The notes beneath the pieces were generated by a model, which was not told the DNA's origin, searched no databases, and was given only the letters and a program-made list of their open reading frames with translations. The position numbers and the translations under genes are program-made. Shown piece by piece: positions 23,134 to 29,601 of a stretch of 64,000 nucleotides of DNA (position 1 is the stretch's first letter; each line of letters begins with the position of its first letter). The DNA is from a virus. The stretch lies in IMG/VR virus record IMGVR_UViG_3300028073_000008, positions 62,001 to 126,000 of that record; one strand, 5' to 3'.

Positions 23134-23276
23134 TTAGTTAGTAGCATAGCTCGTCGGCCTACGATCAAGGCTAACCTTGTCCGAAGCGGGAAGCCTATGA
23201 TACTAGTAACTGGTCTGTGTAACAGATCAACAATAGGTAGCAAGAGGATAGTAAACTATGCTACTAACTAATGGTG
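23129..23276 (+). ncRNA. Structured RNA closed by a perfect 21-bp helix
   Basis: Bases 23129-23149 pair without mismatch with 23256-23276 (core CCATTAGTTAGTAGCATAG and its complement). The helix includes the CCA end of tRNA-Leu, so tRNA maturation and this RNA compete for the same bases. Interior hairpins: CAAGG-CTAA-CCTTG and TCTGT/ACAGA. No frame. A long perfect helix of this kind is a natural RNase III substrate. Confidence 0.65.
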
Positions 23277-23284
23277 AAAGTTTA

Positions 23285-23359
23285 GGGTGATTAGCTCAGT
23301 GGTAGAGCGCCTCGTTTACACCGAGGATGTCGGGAGTTCGACCCTCTCATCACCCACCA
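23285..23359 (+). tRNA. tRNA-Val(TAC)
   Basis: Acceptor GGGTGAT/ATCACCC, loop TTTACAC, anticodon TAC, A73, CCA encoded. Confidence 0.93.
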
Positions 23360-23364
23360 ATTAT

Positions 23365-23454
23365 GGAAGTGTGGTCGAGTCTGGTTTATGGCAACGGTCT
23401 TGAAAACCGTCGAACCGAAAGGTTCCGTGAGTTCGAATCTCACCGCTTCCGCCA
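23365..23454 (+). tRNA. tRNA-Ser(TGA)
   Basis: Acceptor GGAAGTG/CGCTTCC, loop CTTGAAA, anticodon TGA, long variable arm, G73, CCA encoded. Confidence 0.93.
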
Positions 23455-23456
23455 TA

Positions 23457-23463
23457 TTAAATA
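23457..23463 (+). promoter_or_regulatory. T4-type late promoter box
   Basis: TTAAATA, 5 bases before the ATG at 23469; same spacing as at 4795, 14149, 20285 and 54213. Confidence 0.5.
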
Positions 23464-23468
23464 GTATC

Positions 23469-24257
23469 ATGAAAGCTATAAAGATACTGATCTGCGGACT
23501 GCCAGGAGCAGGTAAAACAACACTGGCTAAAGCATTACAATCTAGATTAGGTGATACCGAACACCTAGAAGCAGATGCTGTTAGAAAACGGTTTGATGAT
23601 TGGGACTTCAGTGAAGAAGGACGAATCAGGCAAAGCTTCAGGATGAAACTGCTGTCAGATGAAAGCGAAGCACGTTACGTGATCGCCGACTTCATAGCAC
23701 CTCTAGAAGCTACTAGAAAAAACTATTCAGCAGATTGGACCATTTGGGTTGACACTATCCGCGAAGGCAGATATGAAGATACCAACAAGATGTTCCAAGA
23801 ACCAGACATATATGATTTCCGTATCACTGAACAAGATGCTGAAAAATGGGCAGCGTTTATCTCTGATCATATATTGGCCGATCGCAGACGTCCTGTATGG
23901 AATAATCGCAAAGAAACTGTACAGATGTTAGGTCGTTGGCAACCATGGCATGATGGGCATCGTGCTCTATTCGAAAGAGCGTTGGCCAAGACTGGTCAAG
24001 TCTGTATCATGGTGCGTGATTGCCAAGGTTGGAATGATAGTAATCCGTTCAACTTCTACGATGTGGCTAGATTTATCAAGAGAGATCTAGATCCTTTGTA
24101 TCAAGGTCAATTCCAAATCGTGCTTGTGCCTAATATCGTGAACATCACGTATGGTAGGGATGTAGGTTACAAGATCGAACAAGAACATTTTGATCAATCT
24201 ATCACTGATATCTCTGCTACAAAGATAAGAGAATCGTTGAATATCAAGAAGGATTGA
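23469..24257 (+). CDS. Adenylylsulfate-kinase-like / nucleotidyltransferase fusion
   Basis: 262 aa from ATG 23469 (upstream frame runs through tRNA-Ser and is not real). N-terminal half: Walker A GLPGAGKTT at 10-18, LEADAVRK and ADFIAPLEATRKNY resemble APS kinase (CysC), which makes PAPS from APS and ATP. C-terminal half: GRWQPWHDGH (H161, H164) and ISATKIRESL at 248-257 are the HxGH-type and ISxTxxR motifs of nucleotidyltransferases of the NMN/cytidylyl class. The next gene is a sulfotransferase, which would use PAPS. The nucleotidyltransferase partner could adenylate sulfate or another small substrate. The pathway is inference; the domains are fairly clear. Confidence 0.78.
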   Translation: MKAIKILICGLPGAGKTTLAKALQSRLGDTEHLEADAVRKRFDDWDFSEEGRIRQSFRMKLLSDESEARYVIADFIAPLEATRKNYSADWTIWVDTIREGRYEDTNKMFQEPDIYDFRITEQDAEKWAAFISDHILADRRRPVWNNRKETVQMLGRWQPWHDGHRALFERALAKTGQVCIMVRDCQGWNDSNPFNFYDVARFIKRDLDPLYQGQFQIVLVPNIVNITYGRDVGYKIEQEHFDQSITDISATKIRESLNIKKD

Positions 24258-24258
24258 T

Positions 24259-24900
24259 ATGAGTAGCGTTGTTGTTACAGGTGAAAAGAACATAGCGTTC
24301 GTACACAATCCCAAAGTGGCTGGTATGAGTATCAAGAGTTGGTTGATATCTAACAGAAAGAACAGCACGTATCAAGAATTTGATCTCAAAGTAACGTTCA
24401 ATGATCTAAAAAACACAGTAGACAATTTGCCATTTAGCTTTAGCATAGTTAGAAACCCTTGGGACCGCATGGTCAGTGGTTACTATGAACTGCGTAGATG
24501 GTATGATAATCCAGGAAAAGCCAGCCAAGACAATTTAAATTTTGTCCGAGACTATTTTAATAGATCTCCGTTTCCATCTTTCGATCAGTTTATGAACGAA
24601 TTTCCACAAGACGAAATGTGGTCTGTGTTATATCCTATGCTGTCTCCATATCCTCCTACATGGCCTAAAGGTGCCGTGACACAGAAGCAGTATGTTGACG
24701 GTGTAAATTTGATATTGCGATATGAAAATATCGAAGAAGATTTCAAACAGATACAAAAGATCTATGATTGTGATGTGCCATTGCCCATGATCAATACTTC
24801 CGAAAATAATGACTATAGATCATACTACAACGATAGGACTAAAGCCATAGTAGCTGCGTTCTTCCAAGAAGACATAGACACATTCAGATACAGTTTCTAA
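24259..24900 (+). CDS. Sulfotransferase family protein
   Basis: 213 aa. VHNPKVAGMSIKSWL near the N terminus is the 5'-phosphosulfate-binding loop (PKxAGxS), and SIVRNPWDRMVSGYYELR is the 3'-phosphate motif (RNPxDRxxSxY) of PAPS-dependent sulfotransferases. ATG one base after the stop of the APS-kinase-like gene, with AAGGA upstream, so the two are an operon that could make and use PAPS. Possible targets are host surface sugars, a phage-made metabolite or tRNA; none is indicated by the sequence. Confidence 0.85.
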   Translation: MSSVVVTGEKNIAFVHNPKVAGMSIKSWLISNRKNSTYQEFDLKVTFNDLKNTVDNLPFSFSIVRNPWDRMVSGYYELRRWYDNPGKASQDNLNFVRDYFNRSPFPSFDQFMNEFPQDEMWSVLYPMLSPYPPTWPKGAVTQKQYVDGVNLILRYENIEEDFKQIQKIYDCDVPLPMINTSENNDYRSYYNDRTKAIVAAFFQEDIDTFRYSF

Positions 24901-24961
24901 AATCTTATACCACGATAAGTATCATTGTTCCGCAGTGCGGTAAAAAACAAGGAGGACTATC

Positions 24962-25381
24962 ATGAGTATCATGGACTTTATCCATAAGATAGAACAAGTC
25001 AGTGAAACTGCTGCTAGAAGACTGTCTCATCGTGCTTTACACGCGGCCGCAACTGTCTATAGTGATGCTAAAGAATTAGCCGACAAGTCGGCCAAGGACG
25101 TAGACAAAGCCAAGGCCAAACTAGAAGATGCCATGAAGAAGGCATATCAACACGCCGATGCTGCCCATTCAGCCGCAGTCGACGCATATGAAAAAGCCAA
25201 TGCTGAAGCACAAAGATTGGCACAAGAAGTCGAAGACGCTGCTTTCGAAGCAGCAAATAAACTGAATGCTCTTATCAATGCTGGGTTACAACCTATTCCC
25301 GGCAAAGAAGAGAAAAAAGAAGAACCAGAACCTTATTCTAGAGCAAATGCTGTAGACAAAGATTCTGTTTCAGTGTTATAA
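24962..25381 (+). CDS. Alanine-rich coiled-coil protein
   Basis: 139 aa, with consensus AAGGAGG 7 bases upstream, so likely highly expressed. Residues 10-105 are almost all helix, rich in Ala, Lys, Asp and Glu with heptad-like spacing (KAKAKLEDAMKKAYQHAD), then a Gly-Pro-Glu tail ending DKDSVSVL. No Cys, no signal peptide. Resembles LEA- or apolipoprotein-like phage proteins in composition only. It lies between the sulfotransferase and tRNA-Ser(GCT). Function unknown. Confidence 0.75.
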   Translation: MSIMDFIHKIEQVSETAARRLSHRALHAAATVYSDAKELADKSAKDVDKAKAKLEDAMKKAYQHADAAHSAAVDAYEKANAEAQRLAQEVEDAAFEAANKLNALINAGLQPIPGKEEKKEEPEPYSRANAVDKDSVSVL

Positions 25382-25390
25382 TAGAACATT

Positions 25391-25482
25391 GGTGAGGTGG
25401 ATGAGAGGCTTAAATCAGCAGTTTGCTAAACTGTCGTAGGCAGAAATGTCTACCGCGGGTTCGAATCCCGCCCTCACCGCCA
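25391..25482 (+). tRNA. tRNA-Ser(GCT)
   Basis: Acceptor GGTGAGG/CCTCACC, stem GCAGT/ACTGT, loop TTGCTAA, anticodon GCT, long variable arm, G73, CCA encoded. Confidence 0.92.
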
Positions 25483-25505
25483 AGTTCAAATATAAGTAAG
25501 AATAC

Positions 25506-25581
25506 GCTGCTTTAGCTCAGCCGGTAGAGCAACTGCCTTGTAAGCAGTAGGTCGTCAGTTCGAATCCGACAAGCAGCACCA
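25506..25581 (+). tRNA. tRNA-Thr(TGT)
   Basis: Acceptor GCTGCTT/AAGCAGC, loop CTTGTAA, anticodon TGT, A73, CCA encoded; one mismatch in the T stem. Confidence 0.9.
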
Positions 25582-25595
25582 TAATAAGGCAATAG

Positions 25596-26213
25596 ATGAA
25601 ATACGCTTATATCAATCCAACTGTGATAGCTGTAGACGACCTGCCAGCAGATGTCTTTGCCTATCTCAAGAACATGGTAGATACAGCGCATCAAATGACT
25701 CAGTTCAACGATGCTGGAGATCAATCCATTAGCATTAGAGGCGGTCAACAGATACAGCTATTGCCTAACGACTTTGGTCAGGATGTCACTGTATTGAAAA
25801 GTTTCGTGGAACAACGATGCTATGATTACATGGATACACTGACTAGACAATCGGGTAAACCTGATCTAGTCAATCTTGAACCAGAACTTGTGAGTGCCTG
25901 GACTATCAGACAAACAGCTGGTAACTATCAGGCCTTACATACACATAACGCACATATCAGCGGCAACATCTACATAGATGTTCCAGACCTAGATCCAGGA
26001 AGTCAATCTTCAGATGCCAATCTAGAATTTAGATTTCCTGTGGTCAAGGATCCCAGCAAGTTTACTTTTATAGATCAATTGAGATTTTCTCCGCGACCCA
26101 TGATGATGGTCATGTTTCCTAGCTATCTTCCACATACAGTATACCCGTGGAATGGACAAGGACACAGAACTATTTTGGCATGGGACGTGAAATTAAAGCC
26201 AAAAATGGCTTGA
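25596..26213 (+). CDS. Putative 2OG-Fe(II) oxygenase (TIGR02466-like)
   Basis: 205 aa. LHTHNAHISGNIYIDVPDL and, 70 residues later, FPSYLPHTVYPWNGQGHRTILAWDV form the His...His...Arg core of the small phage 2OG oxygenase family typified by the TIGR02466 model; the product of 39212-39787 has the same design. Such enzymes are frequent in T4-like marine phages with unknown targets. ATG with AAGG upstream. The -35 of the next promoter overlaps its stop codon. Confidence 0.75.
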   Translation: MKYAYINPTVIAVDDLPADVFAYLKNMVDTAHQMTQFNDAGDQSISIRGGQQIQLLPNDFGQDVTVLKSFVEQRCYDYMDTLTRQSGKPDLVNLEPELVSAWTIRQTAGNYQALHTHNAHISGNIYIDVPDLDPGSQSSDANLEFRFPVVKDPSKFTFIDQLRFSPRPMMMVMFPSYLPHTVYPWNGQGHRTILAWDVKLKPKMA

Positions 26214-26238
26214 CAGCATACACAAAATATCGTATTAT
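26210..26238 (+). promoter_or_regulatory. Consensus sigma70 promoter
   Basis: TTGACA (26210-26215), 17-base spacer, TATTAT (26233-26238). It overlaps the stop codon of the oxygenase gene and drives a leader of about 280 bases before the next ATG. Confidence 0.82.
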
Positions 26239-26244
26239 AGAGTT

Positions 26245-26520
26245 GTTGCGTAGGAAACTGCGCAGCCGGCGAGGTAAAGGGTAGATGAGGATAGACAATC
26301 GTTCGGCTTCATGCCGAGCTCCAATACTGGCAAACAGTCTTGAAAACTGTCCGTGCTTGTGTGTTCCGATACCAAAATAGAATGTCTGTTGATAGTCGGA
26401 AATAAGCAGGCCTCTGTGCTATGTACATTGAGGTTTGTCAAAGGCGTTATCGTTGATCCGCCCCTGTCAGTTGTCCGGTCTATTACTTGACCTTTTACCA
26501 ACCCGTTATTAATCAAAGGA
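26245..26520 (+). ncRNA. Long structured 5' leader or stable RNA
   Basis: 313 bases separate the oxygenase gene from 26528. Downstream of the promoter I see TCGGC-TTCAT-GCCGA, an anticodon-arm-like ACAGT-CTTGAAA-ACTGT (identical loop to tRNA-Ser(TGA)), and GGTAAAGG near the 5' end that can pair with CCTTTTACC near the 3' end with one bulge. No frame of note. Either a cis-acting leader of the coiled-coil gene or another stable RNA of the array. Confidence 0.5.
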
Positions 26521-26527
26521 AAAAGAA

Positions 26528-27100
26528 ATGAACATCACTCTACGCAAGGCAAACGCACTACAAACAGCAATCAATGATGCTATCCGTAGCATCAAGGTCG
26601 AAACTTCGATCGAACTGAACGAATTCCAAGATGTAGCAGCAGAATTGAAAGCTGCCAATGACCAACTGTTTGCCAGCGATGCTCGTAGACAGAAGTTGCT
26701 GTTGGCTCTTTACAACATCCGCGGTCTAGTAGCCGCAGCCAACGCTACTAATGACATCGATCTCAACCTAACCAAGGCTGCGTTCATCGACAAGCGCATC
26801 GGCCAGTTGGAAGAAATGGCTAACCAAAAGCCAGTGACTGATGTCGCTGTGCTCACAGGCAAGCTGGAAAAGATCAAGAATGACAAGGGCGAACATCGTA
26901 GCCGCATTTACGGCTACAGCGATACTGTCGCTACTTCTGTGCTCAGCCAGGAACAGATCGACAAGGTCAAGGCTGAGATCTTGAATCTCAAGAAGCAGAA
27001 GCAAAAGATCAACGATTCTATCTTGGAAGCTAACATCAAGACAGAAATTCCGTTGAGCGACGATGTCGCAGAAACATTGAAAGTAGAAAATCTACTGTAA
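26528..27100 (+). CDS. Coiled-coil phage protein
   Basis: 190 aa, AAAGGAAAAAG before the ATG. Predicted helical throughout with long heptad regions (residues 1-60 and 140-175, e.g. KAEILNLKKQKQKINDSI) and a central loop HRSRIYGYSDTV. No membrane segment, no catalytic motif. GC content and codon use are slightly higher than in the island genes, hinting at strong expression. It ends just 6 bases before the initiator tRNA. Unknown; perhaps a structural or scaffold-like protein. Confidence 0.75.
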   Translation: MNITLRKANALQTAINDAIRSIKVETSIELNEFQDVAAELKAANDQLFASDARRQKLLLALYNIRGLVAAANATNDIDLNLTKAAFIDKRIGQLEEMANQKPVTDVAVLTGKLEKIKNDKGEHRSRIYGYSDTVATSVLSQEQIDKVKAEILNLKKQKQKINDSILEANIKTEIPLSDDVAETLKVENLL

Positions 27101-27106
27101 GTTTAT

Positions 27107-27181
27107 AGCAGGGTAGAGAAGCAGTAACTCACCAGGTTCATACCCTGGAGATCGGTGGTGCGATTCCACCCCCTGCAACCA
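27107..27181 (+). tRNA. Initiator tRNA-fMet(CAT)
   Basis: A1-A72 mismatch at the top of the acceptor (AGCAGGG/CCCTGCA), anticodon CAT in loop TTCATAC, and a 3' end CAACCA as in E. coli initiator tRNA. The unpaired 1-72 position is the key signal for formylation and initiation. The anticodon stem ends in G-G/C-C with only two of the three usual G-C pairs. The other two CAT tRNAs are paired at 1-72. Confidence 0.88.
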
Positions 27182-27185
27182 GTTT

Positions 27186-27262
27186 CGGAGTGTAGCGCAG
27201 CCTGGTAGCGCAACTGGTTTGGGACCAGTGGGTCGGGAGTTCGAATCTCTCCACTCCGACCA
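27186..27262 (+). tRNA. tRNA-Pro(TGG), second copy
   Basis: Acceptor CGGAGTG/CACTCCG (C1-G72), loop TTTGGGA, anticodon TGG, A73, CCA encoded. Different in sequence from the copy at 19522. Confidence 0.92.
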
Positions 27263-27277
27263 TTTATTGAGGTATAT

Positions 27278-27625
27278 ATGAGTGACGGCGGCAAAGGTAG
27301 TAAACCAAGACCATTTAGTGTTGATCAAAAGACATTCGATAATAACTGGGATAATATCTTTAACAGAAAAAAGAAAACAGACGCAGAACTGTTTGATGAA
27401 GCTGTCATGAAAGATGAATACTACGATTTGGAGAATGAAATGCAGATGCCTGTAGAAGAAAACGCAGATGAAATTGGTAAATGTGGTTGTGGTCGCAGCC
27501 CCACTGGTAAGTGTATCGGTTGGCATGGACTGACCGAAGAAGACTATCGAGTCAAGCTAGCAGAATGGGAAGAAAAGAAACTAAGCGATCGCAAAGTCGC
27601 AGCCAGCTATATCAAAGAAGATTAA
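27278..27625 (+). CDS. Small protein with CDGSH-like iron-sulfur motif
   Basis: 115 aa. The segment CGCGRSPTGKCIGWHGL near residues 69-85 follows the C-x-C-x2-S-x4-C-x-G-x-H spacing close to the CDGSH 2Fe-2S motif (three Cys and one His), with I-G-W-H in place of D-G-S-H and one residue fewer. The remainder is highly charged. If it binds a 2Fe-2S cluster it would fit the Fe-S theme of this phage; it could also bind zinc. ATG has AGG upstream; flanked by tRNAs. Confidence 0.65.
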   Translation: MSDGGKGSKPRPFSVDQKTFDNNWDNIFNRKKKTDAELFDEAVMKDEYYDLENEMQMPVEENADEIGKCGCGRSPTGKCIGWHGLTEEDYRVKLAEWEEKKLSDRKVAASYIKED

Positions 27626-27632
27626 TAAAAAT

Positions 27633-27708
27633 GCGGGTGTAACTCAGTTGGTAGAGTGATAGCCTTCCAAGCTATATGTCGCGAGTTCGAACCTCGTCGC
27701 CCGCTCCA
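27633..27708 (+). tRNA. tRNA-Gly(TCC)
   Basis: Acceptor GCGGGTG/CGCCCGC, loop CTT CCAA with anticodon TCC, U73, CCA encoded. Confidence 0.92.
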
Positions 27709-27719
27709 GGATTTTTTCT

Positions 27720-28289
27720 ATGATACCGGTCATCGATAGTAACGACATCTTTAAGACATATGATTTCAGTTCTGTCATAACACAACAGGATGTCGATCAG
27801 GCTATTTCTAGTATCGAGCGTGTCATAGCAGATGGTAACTATTTTGAAAATAGTCCCAAGTTCCAAACCAAAGAAAACATATTCCAAAGACCAGAATCCT
27901 GTTGGTTGAAGTTTCGTATGAGCTTTATATTCAGTGTGTTCATGTATCTAGGACGTGAAGCAAAGATATCAAATATGATGGCTTGGTCATTTATGACCAA
28001 TCTACACGGTGCCGAGGATCGAGATAAACTTTGGCATCATCATCACCATAAAACAAATACTAACATGCTCAGTGGCATAATGTATCTTCATATACCCGAC
28101 GATGTTACCAATCGGGATACCTGCGGAACAGAAATGGCTCCAAACGGTCTAGAATCAGATGACAGACTGTTTATTAGACCATATAATTATACTTGGTTGA
28201 TATATCCAAGCAGGATATGGCACCGCCCGGGAATAGTACAGAGTAACAACTATAGATTCGTATTAGCAGGAGATATCGAATACAGTTAA
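27720..28289 (+). CDS. Putative 2OG-Fe(II) oxygenase-like protein
   Basis: 189 aa. A His-rich stretch (LWHHHHHKTNTNMLSGIMYLHIP) precedes a beta-rich part, and IWHRPGIVQSNNYRFVLAGD at the C terminus gives the distal His and Arg expected of this oxygenase group. The HxD spacing is not certain because of the run of histidines, which could also bind another metal. AGGA precedes the ATG. Substrate unknown. Confidence 0.6.
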   Translation: MIPVIDSNDIFKTYDFSSVITQQDVDQAISSIERVIADGNYFENSPKFQTKENIFQRPESCWLKFRMSFIFSVFMYLGREAKISNMMAWSFMTNLHGAEDRDKLWHHHHHKTNTNMLSGIMYLHIPDDVTNRDTCGTEMAPNGLESDDRLFIRPYNYTWLIYPSRIWHRPGIVQSNNYRFVLAGDIEYS

Positions 28290-28296
28290 AAACATC

Positions 28297-28373
28297 TGCC
28301 CGTAGCTCAGCCGGATTAGAGCAACAGCCTTCTAAGCTGTGGGTCGGGGGTTCGAATCCCTCCGGGCAGGCCA
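28297..28373 (+). tRNA. tRNA-Arg(TCT)
   Basis: Acceptor CTGCCCG/CGGGCAG, loop CTTCTAA, anticodon TCT, G73, CCA encoded. Confidence 0.92.
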
Positions 28374-28376
28374 CTA

Positions 28377-28452
28377 CTCTCCGTAGTTCAACAGGATAGA
28401 ACAAGACACTCCTAAGGTTTAGATGGCTGTTCGAGTCAGCCCGGGGAGGCCA
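28377..28452 (+). tRNA. tRNA-Arg(CCT)
   Basis: Acceptor CTCTCCG/CGGGGAG, loop CTCCTAA as in E. coli Arg(CCT), G73, CCA encoded. The anticodon stem AGACA/GGTTT is weak, with an A-G mismatch next to the loop. Confidence 0.78.
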
Positions 28453-28455
28453 AAT

Positions 28456-28538
28456 GCGAGCGTGGAGAAATCGGTAAACTCAGGAGACTTAAAATCTCCC
28501 GCTTCGGCTTGTGGGTTCGAGTCCCACCGCTCGCACCA
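28456..28538 (+). tRNA. tRNA-Leu(TAA)
   Basis: Acceptor GCGAGCG/CGCTCGC, loop CTTAAAA, anticodon TAA, long variable arm, A73, CCA encoded. Confidence 0.93.
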
Positions 28539-28541
28539 AAG

Positions 28542-28615
28542 GCTCCTATAGTTAAGTGGTATAACACATCCTTGGTAAGGATGAATTACAAGTTCAATTC
28601 TTGTTGGGAGCACCA
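28542..28615 (+). tRNA. tRNA-Thr(GGT)
   Basis: Acceptor GCTCCTA/TGGGAGC, stem CATCC/GGATG, loop TTGGTAA, anticodon GGT, A73, CCA encoded. Confidence 0.91.
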
Positions 28616-28626
28616 TCTTTATCTGT

Positions 28627-28680
28627 ATGTTTTTAAAGGTATTTGTCCAAAATAAGTAATAAGTTGGCCTTTAAAAACAT
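28627..28680 (+). promoter_or_regulatory. 13-bp hairpin touching the ribosome site of the lysis-type gene
   Basis: ATGTTTTTAAAGG (28627-28639) pairs perfectly with CCTTTAAAAACAT (28668-28680). The GGAGG of the next gene begins at the very next base. It may act as a processing site or control access of ribosomes, comparable in idea to the hairpin that controls T4 lysozyme translation. Confidence 0.6.
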
Positions 28681-28690
28681 GGAGGTTATT

Positions 28691-29194
28691 ATGAGAAACA
28701 TAGCAATAGTCTGTGTTGCCCTGTTATTAGGTGGCTGTCAGACTACAACACAAGCAGCTAGACCCTACATGGAAGAAGCACATCGTATGGAGGGCATGGA
28801 TGCTAAAACTAATCGTAAAGAACTCAAGCATTATATGAATTCGGCCAGAACAGGCACCGTAGATCCTTTACATATTCCTTGGTGTGCTGGTTGGGCAAAT
28901 GCCGTATTACAGAATAATGGAGTACAAGGAACTCATAGTCTAATGGCTCGCAGTTTCTTGAAATGGGGTCATCCTACACATAATCCACAAGAAGGCGACA
29001 TCGTGGTTCTGCGTAGAGGTCGAGCCGAATGGAGTGGTCATGTGGGATTCTTCAAAGGATATGAAGTAGTCGATGGCGTCACTTATGTCAAGGTATTGGG
29101 AGGCAATACTGACAAGAGTGTCGCGATCGGATACTTTCCGACTAATTATGTCCTAGCATTTAGAGCACCAAATTATTCTCCCAAAATGAATTAG
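28691..29194 (+). CDS. Lipoprotein with CHAP/NlpC-like peptidoglycan hydrolase domain
   Basis: 167 aa from ATG 28691 (GGAGG upstream; a longer TTG frame from 28643 has no signal peptide). Residues 1-16 are a lipoprotein signal ending LLLGGC. The mature part has WCAGWANAVL (nucleophile Cys), GHVGFFKGYE (His) and VLGGNTDKS (Asn/Gly), the Cys-His order of CHAP and TIGR02594-type amidases or peptidases. It would be anchored in a membrane and cut peptidoglycan, so a lysis or entry role is likely. A hairpin abuts its ribosome site. Its TAG stop shares one base with tRNA-Leu(GAG). Confidence 0.75.
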   Translation: MRNIAIVCVALLLGGCQTTTQAARPYMEEAHRMEGMDAKTNRKELKHYMNSARTGTVDPLHIPWCAGWANAVLQNNGVQGTHSLMARSFLKWGHPTHNPQEGDIVVLRRGRAEWSGHVGFFKGYEVVDGVTYVKVLGGNTDKSVAIGYFPTNYVLAFRAPNYSPKMN

Positions 29195-29270
29195 CCCTGG
29201 TGGCGGAATCGGTATACGCACTACGTTGAGGTCGTAGGTTTTGCGGGTTCGAATCCCGCCTAGGGCACCA
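29194..29270 (+). tRNA. tRNA-Leu(GAG) with a short variable loop
   Basis: Acceptor GCCCTGG/CTAGGGC, Leu-like D arm (GGCGGAATCGGT), loop TTGAGGT, anticodon GAG, A73, CCA encoded. Variable region 5 bases instead of the long arm typical of Leu. Confidence 0.85.
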
Positions 29271-29271
29271 C

Positions 29272-29300
29272 TTGACTTTTCGATCGTTTTTGTGTATAAT
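29272..29300 (+). promoter_or_regulatory. Consensus sigma70 promoter
   Basis: TTGACT (29272-29277), 17-base spacer, TATAAT (29295-29300). Starts the block of small genes after the tRNA array. Confidence 0.85.
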
Positions 29301-29329
29301 AAACACATGTTCAATTCTTAAGGACTTTT

Positions 29330-29590
29330 ATGAATCGCGATGAGCATTTTGAGTATAACAATGAAGAAGAAGCTGAGATCGCACAGATCAACAGCTTAGT
29401 GATGAATATGAACGCAGAGAGAGCACTGCGTGACAAATTGGAAAAGCAACGTTCGCAACCTTCCGCTGAGTTCTGCGAAGGCTGTGGCGATGAAATTCCA
29501 GAACCGCGTAGATTGGCTATACCTGGTGTCACACACTGCGTATACTGCCAAGATCGAAATGAACGACTGAGCAAACTAACTGCTAAATGA
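29330..29590 (+). CDS. TraR/DksA-type zinc-finger protein
   Basis: 86 aa. CEGCGDEIPEPRRLAIPGVTHCVYCQ is the C4 zinc finger of the DksA/TraR family (CxxC...CxxC with I-P-x-x-R-x-x-A). Short members such as TraR bind the secondary channel of RNA polymerase and alter transcription without ppGpp. The N-terminal helical part carries acidic residues (EEEAE) consistent with that mode. AAGGA precedes the ATG; driven by a consensus promoter, so probably early. Overlaps the next frame by an ATGA. Confidence 0.85.
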   Translation: MNRDEHFEYNNEEEAEIAQINSLVMNMNAERALRDKLEKQRSQPSAEFCEGCGDEIPEPRRLAIPGVTHCVYCQDRNERLSKLTAK

Positions 29591-29601
29591 AAGGGGCCGT
29601 C

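Noticed and set aside
23022-23243. Minus-strand frames of 60-95 codons across tRNA genes (also 19478-19681, 20088-20270, 22792-23076, 27103-27526, 28174-28616)
   Set aside because: They are the complements of tRNAs and share the RRxELNQRP/GFEPTTxRL-type peptides that tRNA antisense strands always give.
23388-23468. N-terminal extension of the APS-kinase-like protein
   Set aside because: It would be read through tRNA-Ser(TGA); the ATG at 23469 has a late promoter box and starts right before the Walker A strand.
26239-26520. Degenerate tRNA-Ser inside the leader
   Set aside because: The anticodon-like hairpin is there, but no acceptor, T arm or CCA can be paired around it.
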